NCBI RefSeq assembly: GCF_029360775.1
Contig: NZ_JARKMZ010000007.1
Coordinates: 220,779 to 284,778, forward strand
From: Daejeonella sp. H1SJ63
GTDB lineage: Bacteria > Bacteroidota > Bacteroidia > Sphingobacteriales > Sphingobacteriaceae
Direction of reading: 5' to 3'
Length of the DNA: 64,000 nt
In this document: positions 38,712 to 48,034 of the stretch, one piece after another
Layout: every line of letters starts with the position of its first letter
Numbering within the stretch: position 1 is the stretch's first letter
The notes under the pieces: generated by a model
What the model saw: only the letters and a program-made list of their open reading frames with translations
The model's database searches: none
Told to the model about the DNA's origin: nothing
Program-made: the position numbers and the translations under genes

Positions 38712-38719
38712 TAATTTTG
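38712..38719 (+). promoter_or_regulatory. Candidate -7 box before the acetyltransferase gene
   Basis: TAATTTTG is an exact TAnnTTTG match 48 nt upstream of the ATG at 38768; the -33 element is unclear. Confidence 0.3.
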
Positions 38720-38767
38720 AATATCTTGTTCAGAGATTTCAATTTTTTAATTGTTTAGTCCTAATTT

Positions 38768-39463
38768 ATGAAGTCAGAAACTGGATTGCTTCAACGGTTT
38801 AAATTTATTGTTAACCGGTTCCCTCCTGAATGGCAAACAGCTGACATCGTTTCTACTTTTTACAGACTTTTCTTTTTCTATATCCGTGGAATGTTTCAAC
38901 GTTTATTCTTTAAAAAATCAAACGGATGGGTTTTGGTTGGTAAAGGCGCTTCCATCAGGTACGCCCGCCATCTGAGTGTGGGGAGGGATTTTATTGTAGA
39001 AGACTATGCAGAAGTTAACTGCATGACTTACAGAGGAATAATTGCAGGAGATCGGGTAACAATCGGGAAACATGCGATTATCAGACCTACCAATATTTAT
39101 GGCTCAGCCATAGGTGAAGGGCTTAAAATTGGGAACAATTCCAGCATCGGACCGTATTCATACATCGGCTGCTCGGGTTATATCGAAATCGGAGACAATG
39201 TAATGATGTCGCCAAGAGTAAGCATTTACGCCGAAAACCATTTATTTGACCATCCTGATTTAACCATTAAAGAGCAGGGGGTAAAAAGGGAATTTGTTAA
39301 AATAGAGGATGATTGCTGGATTGCAGCCAATACCATTATACTTGCCGGAGTGACCATAGGGCGGGGATCTGTTATTGCTGCCGGTAGTGTGGTTACTAAA
39401 GACATTCCTCCTTTTAGTATTGTAGGCGGAGTGCCGGCGAAAGTGATAAAGAGCAGAAAATAA
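38768..39463 (+). CDS. Hexapeptide-repeat (left-handed beta helix) acyltransferase
   Basis: A 231-residue protein. From about residue 60 it has repeating [LIV]-G-x4 hexads ([49 protein letters not shown]). A loop with the catalytic-type His follows ([11 protein letters not shown]), and the C-terminal cap is [23 protein letters not shown]. This matches the WcaF/WcaB/LacA O-acetyltransferases that use acetyl-CoA. It probably acetylates a sugar of the repeat unit. It lies between gmd and the amidotransferase gene. Confidence 0.88.
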   Translation: MKSETGLLQRFKFIVNRFPPEWQTADIVSTFYRLFFFYIRGMFQRLFFKKSNGWVLVGKGASIRYARHLSVGRDFIVEDYAEVNCMTYRGIIAGDRVTIGKHAIIRPTNIYGSAIGEGLKIGNNSSIGPYSYIGCSGYIEIGDNVMMSPRVSIYAENHLFDHPDLTIKEQGVKREFVKIEDDCWIAANTIILAGVTIGRGSVIAAGSVVTKDIPPFSIVGGVPAKVIKSRK

Positions 39464-39519
39464 ACAATGACCCAGCTCCAATATTTTAGATTGAAAACCA
39501 AACCCGATAATTTCTGATT

Positions 39520-41430
39520 ATGTGCGGGATCATTGGTGTCATATCAAAAAAGAATACCTCAGACTTTGGATCCCGGTTTTCGGCATCTGTCAATGAGGCT
39601 CTGAACCACATGGAATATCGCGGACCGGATAATAAAGGTTTTTGGTCCGACGAAAGAGTGATATTCGGTCACCGCCGCCTTTCAATTATAGATCTTTCAG
39701 AAGATGGGAATCAGCCTTTTCATTCCGACTGCGGCAATTATGTAATTATTTTTAATGGTGAGATCTACAATTATCAGGAATTACGCGCAGACTTAAAAAA
39801 AATGGGACATCAGTTCCGGACCGACTCTGATACTGAAGTTATCATTTCTGCATACAAACAATACGGTACTGCATTCCCCAATTATCTCAGAGGAATGTTC
39901 GCTCTGGTGATCTATGATCGGAAACAGGGGGAACTAATCTTTGCAAGAGACAGGCTGGGCAAAAAGCCCCTGTTCATTTATGAAGATGAAAACGAACTTA
40001 TTTTTTCTTCTGAGATCAAATTCTTTCATGCATTTAAGCATATTCCGCTCGAAATAAATCAGAGTAGTTTACTGAATTATTTGTCACTTCAGTATATTCC
40101 CGGGCCGCAAACCATTTACAAAAGTATAAGGCAGCTAAAGCCCGCAGAGCTCTGGAAGTATAACCTGAACAGCAATAAATCTGAGAATCAAACCTATTGG
40201 AATATCTTCGATAAGATTGGCAAAAGGAAAGACATCCCTGCGATAGAGGAAATTGATGAATTGCTTCAGAAAAGTATCCGCTACCGGCTTGTTGCCAATG
40301 TAGATATCGGCTTATTACTGAGCGGAGGAATAGACTCCTCACTGCTGGCCTGTTATATGCATGAGCTTGCAGGAAAAAAGGTAAAGGCATTTAATGTTGG
40401 ATTCGCTGAAAGCTCGCTGGATGAATCATCTTATGCGAAACAGGTAGCAAATTCCATGGATCTGGATCTGATCAGTCTCAGGCTGGAAGATCTTTCTGCA
40501 GAAAATTTTTCCAGATCGATTTATCATGGAGATCAGCCTTTAGGCGATTCTGCAATCATTCCAACCTATCTGATCTCTAAATCGATCGGTCAGCATGTTA
40601 AGGTAGTACTTTCAGGCGAAGGTGCCGATGAACTCTTTCATGGTTATTCTCACTACAGTCTTGAAAAATACTTTTACGGTCTCGGAAAATTACCATTTGA
40701 AGCTGCAGGGTTCCTTTTTAATAGCCTCTCAGGACTCGGTATTCAGAGGTTTGATAAGGTCAAAAACAAATTAAGAAGTATCAATACCTTCAAAAAAGAT
40801 ACAGGAACTTCACGATGGACCTCCATCCTGAATCCCGATCTGAGCAGAGGATACTTAAATTCAAACAGTAAGTCCGACGACTCCTACGAAAATTTATTTC
40901 ACAACTATTTACAGCAATTCAGGCAAAACGCGGGTAAACTCGAATCCAGCCTGATGCTCGACCTGCTCACCTGGCTGCCTGATGATTTATTGGTTAAAAC
41001 AGACCGTATGATGATGGCCTGCAGCGTGGAAGCACGCACACCCTACCTTGATCATGAACTAGTAGAAACAGTCCTGGGATCATCCGGACACTTCGGCAAA
41101 AAGCCTTTTCAGTCTAAAAATTACCTGAGGGATCTTTTAAGAAAAAAACTCCCCCCGCATCTGGCTGAAACCATTGCAAACAGATCAAAGCAAGGCTTTG
41201 AAACTCCGAAAATGAACTGGATAAATTCAGGACTTTCAGAACTTTCAGGTTTTTTGTTTTCGGAAGAGAACCTGAAGTCAAACCCATACCTGAACTTAGC
41301 AAAAATCCGGACCTTATGGGAGGACAACCAGAAAGAAAAGCCGGGAGCCAACAAACGTTTATTATGGAATGTATTCTGCTTTCTGGAATGGTACAGGCAG
41401 CATGAAACAAAATTTGGTTTCGATAAATGA
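39520..41430 (+). CDS. asnB: Asparagine synthase-type glutamine amidotransferase
   Basis: A 636-residue protein. Cys2 (MCGIIGVI) is the glutaminase nucleophile of the class II GATase domain (2 to about 200). The synthetase domain follows (about 240-600) with the ATP loop LLLSGGIDSS and VLSGEGADELFHGYSHY. Inside a polysaccharide locus such proteins often amidate a uronic acid or another sugar carboxylate rather than aspartate, as proposed for WbpS-type proteins. That role is inferred from context. Its stop overlaps the next glycosyltransferase start by 4 nt (ATGA), supporting a dedicated role. Confidence 0.9.
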   Translation: MCGIIGVISKKNTSDFGSRFSASVNEALNHMEYRGPDNKGFWSDERVIFGHRRLSIIDLSEDGNQPFHSDCGNYVIIFNGEIYNYQELRADLKKMGHQFRTDSDTEVIISAYKQYGTAFPNYLRGMFALVIYDRKQGELIFARDRLGKKPLFIYEDENELIFSSEIKFFHAFKHIPLEINQSSLLNYLSLQYIPGPQTIYKSIRQLKPAELWKYNLNSNKSENQTYWNIFDKIGKRKDIPAIEEIDELLQKSIRYRLVANVDIGLLLSGGIDSSLLACYMHELAGKKVKAFNVGFAESSLDESSYAKQVANSMDLDLISLRLEDLSAENFSRSIYHGDQPLGDSAIIPTYLISKSIGQHVKVVLSGEGADELFHGYSHYSLEKYFYGLGKLPFEAAGFLFNSLSGLGIQRFDKVKNKLRSINTFKKDTGTSRWTSILNPDLSRGYLNSNSKSDDSYENLFHNYLQQFRQNAGKLESSLMLDLLTWLPDDLLVKTDRMMMACSVEARTPYLDHELVETVLGSSGHFGKKPFQSKNYLRDLLRKKLPPHLAETIANRSKQGFETPKMNWINSGLSELSGFLFSEENLKSNPYLNLAKIRTLWEDNQKEKPGANKRLLWNVFCFLEWYRQHETKFGFDK

Positions 41431-42584
41431 ACAAAAATATCCTGATTGTCGGGCATAGTGGTGATATGTATGGGGCAAGTCGCTCACTCAGCAAACTGGT
41501 CAGAATTCTGGACCGGCATTACACCGTATATGTACTTCTGCCTGAAAAAGGAGAATTGTACAATGCTTTGATCAGCAGTATCCCAACCGAACGGATTCTG
41601 ATCTATGAGGATCTTTATATTTTCACCAGGAAATCATTTAAACTGCAATACCTCCCGTCAACCCTGCTTCGCTTTCTGAAAAATCTTTACAGAATTTGTC
41701 ATATCATCAGTAAATACAATATAGAACTCATTCATACCAACTCCGGAGTAGTCCCGGCACCCGCCTTAGCTGCAAAAATTAAAGGGAAAAAGCATCTATG
41801 GCATATCAGGGAGTGGTTCGGAGATTTCAGAAAATTCTGGCCTATCTATTCAGCTTATATCAAAGCTTTTTCAGATCGCATCATCTGTGTGTCGCAGACG
41901 ATGGCCTCTCAGTTTGGTGACAGCAAAAAAGTTAAAGCGATTTATAATGGCTTTGAGATTCCGGATATTAAAACAAAACCAATACTAAGTGCAGATTTAA
42001 CACAAAAACTCAGTGGTGCAGATTTGATTTTAGGCTGTACTTCAAGAATCAGATTGATCAGAAAGGGGCAGGAGTATTTGATTGAGGCTATCGGAATTCT
42101 ATCCAGGAAAACAGAAAAAAAAATACATGCCATAATCATCGGCGATTATGTGCCGGGATATGAAGATCAGAAAACAGTAATCGACTCCCTGATTAACAAG
42201 TATAAGCTGGAAGATCAGATACATTTTCTTGGCCATCTGAATGACCCGCTACCCTATTATCAATTCTTCGACGTTTTTGTACTGCCATCCGGTGAGCCTG
42301 AGCCATTTGGAGGTGTAATCATGGAAGCCATGAGTATAGGATTGCCGGTGATCGGTTCGAATGCAGGAGGAACTACCGAGCAAATTGCTGATGGATGGAA
42401 TGGTTATCTTTTCGAAAACCAGAATGCGGCAGATCTTGCAAATAAGATCAAACTCTTTCTTGACGAGCCCTCAAAACTCAGGTTGTTTGGAACAAGATCC
42501 AAAGAAAGAATTGAAAAACACTTCAGCCTTGAACTTCATCAGGAGAATATTTTAGAGCTTTACAGGGGAGTGTTTAGTAATTAG
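41427..42584 (+). CDS. Glycosyltransferase family 4
   Basis: A 385-residue GT-B enzyme. The N-terminal half starts ILIVGHSGDMYGASRSL, typical of GT4 acceptors with the G-A-S loop. The C-terminal half has LGCTSRIRLIRKGQEYLIEA (about 203-222) and PSGEPEPFGGVIMEAMSIGLPVI (about 288-310) with the E-x7-E motif. It transfers a sugar from a nucleotide donor in the cytoplasm. Translation is coupled to the upstream asnB-type gene by a 4-nt overlap. The donor is unknown. Confidence 0.88.
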   Translation: MNKNILIVGHSGDMYGASRSLSKLVRILDRHYTVYVLLPEKGELYNALISSIPTERILIYEDLYIFTRKSFKLQYLPSTLLRFLKNLYRICHIISKYNIELIHTNSGVVPAPALAAKIKGKKHLWHIREWFGDFRKFWPIYSAYIKAFSDRIICVSQTMASQFGDSKKVKAIYNGFEIPDIKTKPILSADLTQKLSGADLILGCTSRIRLIRKGQEYLIEAIGILSRKTEKKIHAIIIGDYVPGYEDQKTVIDSLINKYKLEDQIHFLGHLNDPLPYYQFFDVFVLPSGEPEPFGGVIMEAMSIGLPVIGSNAGGTTEQIADGWNGYLFENQNAADLANKIKLFLDEPSKLRLFGTRSKERIEKHFSLELHQENILELYRGVFSN

Positions 42585-43749
42585 TATTTAGTAATTAGAT
42601 TTAAGGCTACTAATTGGTTAATTTCTTTCCCATATTGACATCTTGTACTAATACCGTCATTTCGAGTAATAAAATTTAAGAAATTCTGAAGGAGAAAATG
42701 ACATCGCTTTATTTATCGCTGCAGTACGGCTCTCACTTGCCGGTTTTTGAGAATGAGGTCATGGCATCCGCCACGAGGACAATCAGTATCTAAATATTAA
42801 GTAGATTCCGGCCTCCGAGCCGGAATCTACTTATTCCCATAGCAATTCATTGTCATGGCGGACTTGATCCGCCACCTCCCCGCATATTCAAAATTCGTTT
42901 CCCTTTGGTATTGATGTTAGAATTTGGATAGATAGAAAGAATTTGATGGCAAACCTGGGAGATGTCTTAATCAAAAACAAAGGCAATTGAACCGCTTAGC
43001 ATTAGAACTAAACCTGGTGGTAACATCACCGTAATTATAACATGTCATGGGTAAGGAAGAATGAAGAGAAATCTCAGCACTAAAGCCACACCCCGCATCA
43101 ACAGATTTCTCCTCGCTACAGATAATTTTTTAACTGAAGAATTTCATTCGCTCGTTCGACCTGCCTGCGGTAGGCAGGAATGACGATACGGAAAGGACCC
43201 TTCGCCCTGTTTAAAACAAATTGCTTTATTGATAATTTCTACTTTCCTCCTTAGAAGATCCTTCGTCGCCTTCAATATCGTGGTAAATTTAGAAAATCGT
43301 CAGGCTCCTCAGGATGACACAGTGCATCAACGAAATGTGGAAGTTTATTTGTTTGTGTTGAGTATGAGAAAGAGCATTTGAAGCCCCCCCTCTTTGATTC
43401 TCCCGCCGGCGGGAGACATTGGGCGCATAGGCTCTCACACTGGGCCAAATCCTGCTAATTTGCTCATTCTCATACATTGACAAATAGACAAATCATCACA
43501 TCACCTCCTAATCCAACCATATACTCAAAACGCCGATTGAATCACACCCTCATTTGCTAATTTGCTAATTCCCTTCCCCGACAAATTTCACCCCATAGAA
43601 TCATATATAAAATTCAAAATTTAGAATTAATTAAATACCTTTACACAGTCATGTTTCGGCACATTCCATTAAAAATTCATGAATTATCCAAACGGTATTT
43701 GTTTGGAGCATTCTGATAAATTGTTAGTGTATTATACCTGATCAACTGA
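42585..43749. repeat. 1.17-kb repeat-rich gap without genes
   Basis: Contents in order: a GTCATTT...AAATGAC element (42657-42707); a perfect 12-bp-arm hairpin GTAGATTCCGGC/GCCGGAATCTAC (42801-42830); a GTCAT plus TGGCGGA/TCCGCCA hairpin (42852-42874); a GCCTGCGGTAGGC-type hairpin ending AATGACG (about 43155-43187); a roughly 155-bp element (43197-43350) also found at 57728-57877; a 16-bp perfect palindrome CTCCCGCCGGCGGGAG (43400-43415); and the GACAAATAGACAAATC phrase (43453-43500). No coding signal is credible here. Confidence 0.75.
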
Positions 43750-44844
43750 ATGAAATTAGCCATAATTGGTACCAGGGGTTACCCCTATGTTTATGGTGGT
43801 TTTGAAACTTTTGCCAAAGAACTCAGTGAAAGGCTGGTAAAGAATGGGGTTGAAGTACATATTTATTGTCAAAGGAACCTTTTCAGGGAAAGACCTCCAT
43901 TAGTAAACGGAATTCATCTCCATTATATCCCGACGATACAGACTAAATCCCTGAATCAGATTGTCCATTCATTCCTCTCAATTTTACATGCCACCTTCAG
44001 TTCAGTTAATGTAATTCTGGTGGTTAATCTTGCTGCCGGACCAATGGGCTGGATACCAAAGCTGACCGGCAAAAAGACTATGATCAATGTTGACGGATTG
44101 GAATGGTTAAGACCTAAATGGAAGGGCGTCGGTGCAGCATATTTTCGCTTTGCTGCTAAAATTGCCTGCAGGCTCTACGATCTGATTATTACGGATGCCG
44201 ATGCAATGCGTGAGGTCTATCTTAAGGAATTCAAAAAAGATTCAACAGTCATTGCCTATGGTGCACCGGCGTATAAAAAAGCCGAGCCTTCGTTTTTATC
44301 CCGTTTTAATCTTATCCCTGAAGAATATTATCTGATCGTGGGACGCCTGATTCCTGATAACAATGCAGACCTGATTGTTAAAGCTTATCTGCAGGCTGAT
44401 TCAAAAAAGAAACTGGTTATTGTTGGTGATGTCCCCTATAGTGATCAATATGCATCTGATCTGAAAAAAATGGCTGAAGGAAGAGTTCAATTTACGGGTT
44501 ATGTCACAAACAGTGATGAACTAATGTCCTTATATCAATACAGCTTTAGCTATATTCACGGTCATAAATTTGGAGGAACAAATCCTGCAATGCTTAAAGC
44601 CATGTCTAATAATTGTGCTATACTTGCCTTAGATACATGCTTCAATCGTGAAATGTTGAACGATGGTGAATTTGGCCTGTTCTTTGAAGAAGATCCGGCG
44701 TCTGTCATCCATGCAATGCAGCAGCTTGAAAATGATGAAAAAATAGTTCAAAGATTAAAAAAAGAGGTCGGCAAAGGGCTTACCAACAAGTATAACTGGG
44801 ATTGTGTAACGGCTGCTTACCAATCTGCAATGAATAGTATTTAG
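43750..44844 (+). CDS. DUF1972-type glycosyltransferase (rhamnosyl/galactosyltransferase-like)
   Basis: A 364-residue GT-B enzyme. The opening KLAIIGTRGYPYVYGGFETFAKEL is the DUF1972 signature seen in capsule and O-antigen transferases such as WchF-like proteins. The C-terminal half has YYLIVGRLIPDNNADL and HGHKFGGTNPAMLKAMSNN, a GT4-like donor site in which the first Glu is replaced. This is usual for the family, which often transfers the second sugar onto the lipid-linked primer. It directly precedes the initiating glycosylphosphotransferase, consistent with that step. The donor is inferred, not shown. Confidence 0.87.
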   Translation: MKLAIIGTRGYPYVYGGFETFAKELSERLVKNGVEVHIYCQRNLFRERPPLVNGIHLHYIPTIQTKSLNQIVHSFLSILHATFSSVNVILVVNLAAGPMGWIPKLTGKKTMINVDGLEWLRPKWKGVGAAYFRFAAKIACRLYDLIITDADAMREVYLKEFKKDSTVIAYGAPAYKKAEPSFLSRFNLIPEEYYLIVGRLIPDNNADLIVKAYLQADSKKKLVIVGDVPYSDQYASDLKKMAEGRVQFTGYVTNSDELMSLYQYSFSYIHGHKFGGTNPAMLKAMSNNCAILALDTCFNREMLNDGEFGLFFEEDPASVIHAMQQLENDEKIVQRLKKEVGKGLTNKYNWDCVTAAYQSAMNSI

Positions 44845-44869
44845 CAATAAACGGGAAAAATAATTCTCC

Positions 44870-46273
44870 ATGACGAGACCTTATTTTTTATATAAAGGAT
44901 TCAGATTTTTAGTTGATACCCCCCTGCTCTTCCTGTCTTTATGGGTTGCAGATTATTTTAGCGGAGAATATTTTTTTTCAGGTCAGCATTCATTTGTTTA
45001 CATTTTTCTGCTGCTTTCAATTATTTCGTGGTACAGTGCAGCCCAGGTTTCGGGCTTATCCAGAGACCTGAGATCCAATAAATTTGCCGAAGAAATTATC
45101 TACGTTTTCATCACCCTGATCCTTTTTGCGATCATGTTAACATCCTTTCTCTTTTTTTTCAGGGAAAGCATACATCTGAGTAATTACTTTTTGCTCATTT
45201 ATCTGGGAATACTGTTTATCCTTGTACTCTCCTTCAAATATATTATCAGAAAGTACCTGCACAGCATCTTTTACAGCGGCAGATTTCAGGAAGAAATTAT
45301 TCTTGTTGGTTCAACTCCTGCCGCTAAAGATTTTTATGATACCATTAATCTTCATACCTATTACGGATATAAATGTATCGGATTCCTTGACGATGAGAAT
45401 AAAAAACTGAATGGCTGTCCATATCTGGGTACCATCAAAGACCTCAGTAAAATTCTGGCAGAATCTACGGTCGATGAAGTAATCATTGCCCTGCCCAATT
45501 CTCAACATGAACAAATCAGTGCCTGTATTGAAGCCTGCGACTTTCATGCAAAAAGAGTCAGAATGATTCCCGATTTGTATCTGTATGCGGCAAGTAATAT
45601 CACTATCAACACCATCGGACTGCTGCCGGTGATTAATTATCGGTCCCTGCCACAGGACCGATGGGCAAATAAAATACTCAAAAGAGGTTTCGACCTGTGT
45701 TTTTCTATTCTGTTCTTTCTACTTATCGGATGGTGGTTTATGCCCATCATTGCCCTTCTGATTAAATTAACATCTAAAGGACCGGTATTTTTCAAGCAGG
45801 AACGCTGGGGATTAAACAACCGGAAAATTATCTGTTATAAATTCAGAACCATGTATAACGGTAGCCCTGAAACAGATGAAAACGGCGGATTTCTTCAGGC
45901 TACAAAAAATGATAGCAGAGTAACCCCACTTGGTAAATTTTTAAGAACCTGGAATATTGACGAACTTCCGCAATTCTGGAATGTCCTGCTGGGAAATATG
46001 TCGGTAGTCGGGCCAAGGCCACATGTCACACCCCTTAATATCTCTTCCATACAAAATGTGGATCGTTATATGCTCAGACATCTGGTCAAACCCGGAATTA
46101 CCGGGTATGCTCAGGTGAATGGAAGTCGTGGTGAAACCTCAGCACCGGGCTCGATGCAACGCAGGGTAAATTATGATCTTTACTATATACACAGCTGGAC
46201 ATTTTGGATGGATTGTCAGATTGTATTACAGACAATTATTCTTACAATAAAAGGAGACCAGAATGCTTACTGA
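44870..46273 (+). CDS. Initiating polyprenyl glycosylphosphotransferase (WcaJ/WbaP type)
   Basis: A 467-residue protein. Four membrane helices lie in the first 125 residues, then a CoA-binding-like Rossmann domain (about 140-255, EIILVGSTPAAKDFY), a fifth helix (about 280-300) and the catalytic bacterial sugar transferase domain. Motifs: KGPVFFKQERWGLNNRK, YKFRTM, WNIDELPQFWNVL and MSVVGPRPH. It transfers a hexose-1-phosphate from a UDP-sugar to undecaprenyl phosphate, starting repeat-unit synthesis at the inner membrane. Its end overlaps the next gene (Wzi) by 11 nt. Confidence 0.93.
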   Translation: MTRPYFLYKGFRFLVDTPLLFLSLWVADYFSGEYFFSGQHSFVYIFLLLSIISWYSAAQVSGLSRDLRSNKFAEEIIYVFITLILFAIMLTSFLFFFRESIHLSNYFLLIYLGILFILVLSFKYIIRKYLHSIFYSGRFQEEIILVGSTPAAKDFYDTINLHTYYGYKCIGFLDDENKKLNGCPYLGTIKDLSKILAESTVDEVIIALPNSQHEQISACIEACDFHAKRVRMIPDLYLYAASNITINTIGLLPVINYRSLPQDRWANKILKRGFDLCFSILFFLLIGWWFMPIIALLIKLTSKGPVFFKQERWGLNNRKIICYKFRTMYNGSPETDENGGFLQATKNDSRVTPLGKFLRTWNIDELPQFWNVLLGNMSVVGPRPHVTPLNISSIQNVDRYMLRHLVKPGITGYAQVNGSRGETSAPGSMQRRVNYDLYYIHSWTFWMDCQIVLQTIILTIKGDQNAY

Positions 46274-47927
46274 CAAAAAGAATTATATATTTCTTATCCT
46301 GTTCACTTTATTTACCCTCACCGGGATTGGTATTACCGATATACAAGCCCAGATAGTATGGGAAAACCCTAAGCTTCCGGTTAATAGCTTTTTATCCAGG
46401 CAGGCACAAAAGGGCAATATAGAAATTGCAGACTTCATTCTTCCCCTGAGCAGAAAGGAAATCGCTTACCAGCTATCTGCTCTTAAAGACCTTTCACATA
46501 AGCTGACTGAGATTGAAAAACAGGAATTAACCTTCTATTTAAAGGAATATGCTGAATTTAATCAGTCCGTAACTGATACTTCAATTTTCTTAAAAAAAGA
46601 TCAGCATGGCAGATGGAGATTTTTAACAGTTGATAAGGATGGTTTTGTTTTGAGGGGAGACCCTGTAAGCGGGATGGAAACCACTATAGGACAGGGGAAA
46701 AGTATACTCAAAAATAGCAGCGGACTTCAATTCTGGGGTCATATTAATAAAAATTTGTCTTTCCAGGCTTATTTTTCGGAAATAACCGAAATCGGAAATG
46801 GAATTGATACCCTCAAACAGTTTTCAAATGAGACGGGTATTGTTAAGACAAAAAATGCTGACATTAATCGAAAAAGTCTGAACTATACCAACTTTCGCGG
46901 AAGCGCTACTTATGAATTAGGGAAAGGCTCTTTAAGTTTCGGATCTGATCAGCTTCAATGGGGATACGGTGAAAATGGAAGGCTGGTCATGTCAGATAAG
47001 GCTCCTTCTTATCCTTTTATCCGTCTGGATTACCAACCCCTGAAATGGCTTAAATTCCATTATGCTCACAACTGGTTGCATTCGACAATACTTGACTCCG
47101 CCAGAACTTATCCCAAGGGAAATCAGATCTATGGAACTGAAAGGGAATTGTATGTATCGAAGTTTATGGCAACCCATAGTCTCAATTTCTTCCCTCTAAA
47201 AGGACTGGCATTGAGTATTGGTGAATCAATCATTTACAGCGATAAACTAACTGTGGGCTATCTGATTCCTGTGATGTATTTCAAGGCTTACGATCAGAGC
47301 TCAAGCAGATACAAAATAAACTCAGGTTCAAACGGACAGTTCTTTTTTCAGGCCAGCTCCAGGAATCATATCCGGGGCACTCATCTTTATACTACTCTCT
47401 TTATCGATGAGATCAGAATGTCGGAAGCGCTCAACAAACTAAAAAGCAGAAATCAGATTGGTTTTAACTTCGGCGCTTCCATTACCGATCTCCTGATTCC
47501 ATATTTAACGATGGGTATGGAATATACCCGGATCAATCCATTTGTCTATCAAAACCTCATTCCGGCACAGACCTATACAAGTCAGAATTATTTGATGGGA
47601 GACTGGATAGGCCAGAATGCAGACCGACTCACTGCCTGGTTAAAATATAACCCAATCCCCCGTTTGTCTACAAAAATCCGTTTGGATTATATACGAAAAG
47701 GGGAAGAGGGGAAACTGGAAGACCAGTATTATGCTGAACCTCAGCCGGGATTTCTTAGTTCAGGAATCGAAATCCAGAAACAATTACTGATTCAAGCCGA
47801 ATATGAATTAATCAATAATCTTAATATTAAAGCCTCTTATTATAAACAGGGGGGCATCATTCGCCCGGCCTTACAACCTAATGCTGTATCAAATGAATTC
47901 AGATTTGGAATATCATATGGCTTTTAA
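46263..47927 (+). CDS. Wzi family capsule assembly outer-membrane protein (copy A)
   Basis: A 554-residue protein with a signal peptide (residues about 7-30, ending DIQAQI) and a beta-barrel pattern throughout, closing with an aromatic strand (EFRFGISYGF). SFGSDQLQWGYGENGRLVMSDKAPSYPF is the family's conserved W-G-x-G region. Wzi-type lectin barrels attach capsular polysaccharide to the outer surface. The start overlaps the glycosylphosphotransferase gene by 11 nt. It is only distantly similar to the two Wzi-like proteins at 57944 and 60632. Confidence 0.85.
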   Translation: MLTDKKNYIFLILFTLFTLTGIGITDIQAQIVWENPKLPVNSFLSRQAQKGNIEIADFILPLSRKEIAYQLSALKDLSHKLTEIEKQELTFYLKEYAEFNQSVTDTSIFLKKDQHGRWRFLTVDKDGFVLRGDPVSGMETTIGQGKSILKNSSGLQFWGHINKNLSFQAYFSEITEIGNGIDTLKQFSNETGIVKTKNADINRKSLNYTNFRGSATYELGKGSLSFGSDQLQWGYGENGRLVMSDKAPSYPFIRLDYQPLKWLKFHYAHNWLHSTILDSARTYPKGNQIYGTERELYVSKFMATHSLNFFPLKGLALSIGESIIYSDKLTVGYLIPVMYFKAYDQSSSRYKINSGSNGQFFFQASSRNHIRGTHLYTTLFIDEIRMSEALNKLKSRNQIGFNFGASITDLLIPYLTMGMEYTRINPFVYQNLIPAQTYTSQNYLMGDWIGQNADRLTAWLKYNPIPRLSTKIRLDYIRKGEEGKLEDQYYAEPQPGFLSSGIEIQKQLLIQAEYELINNLNIKASYYKQGGIIRPALQPNAVSNEFRFGISYGF

Positions 47928-48034
47928 CAATCAGGATTGAACATTTTTGTGTTTACCGTTATCAGACAGCAAGATTTAAACAGGAATGCTTATTATTTTT
48001 AATATTTATATTTACAGTTCATAAAACGATATTC

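Noticed and set aside
42585-43749. Insertion sequence in the 1.17-kb gap
   Set aside because: No transposase fragment could be read in any frame; only short hairpin repeats are present.
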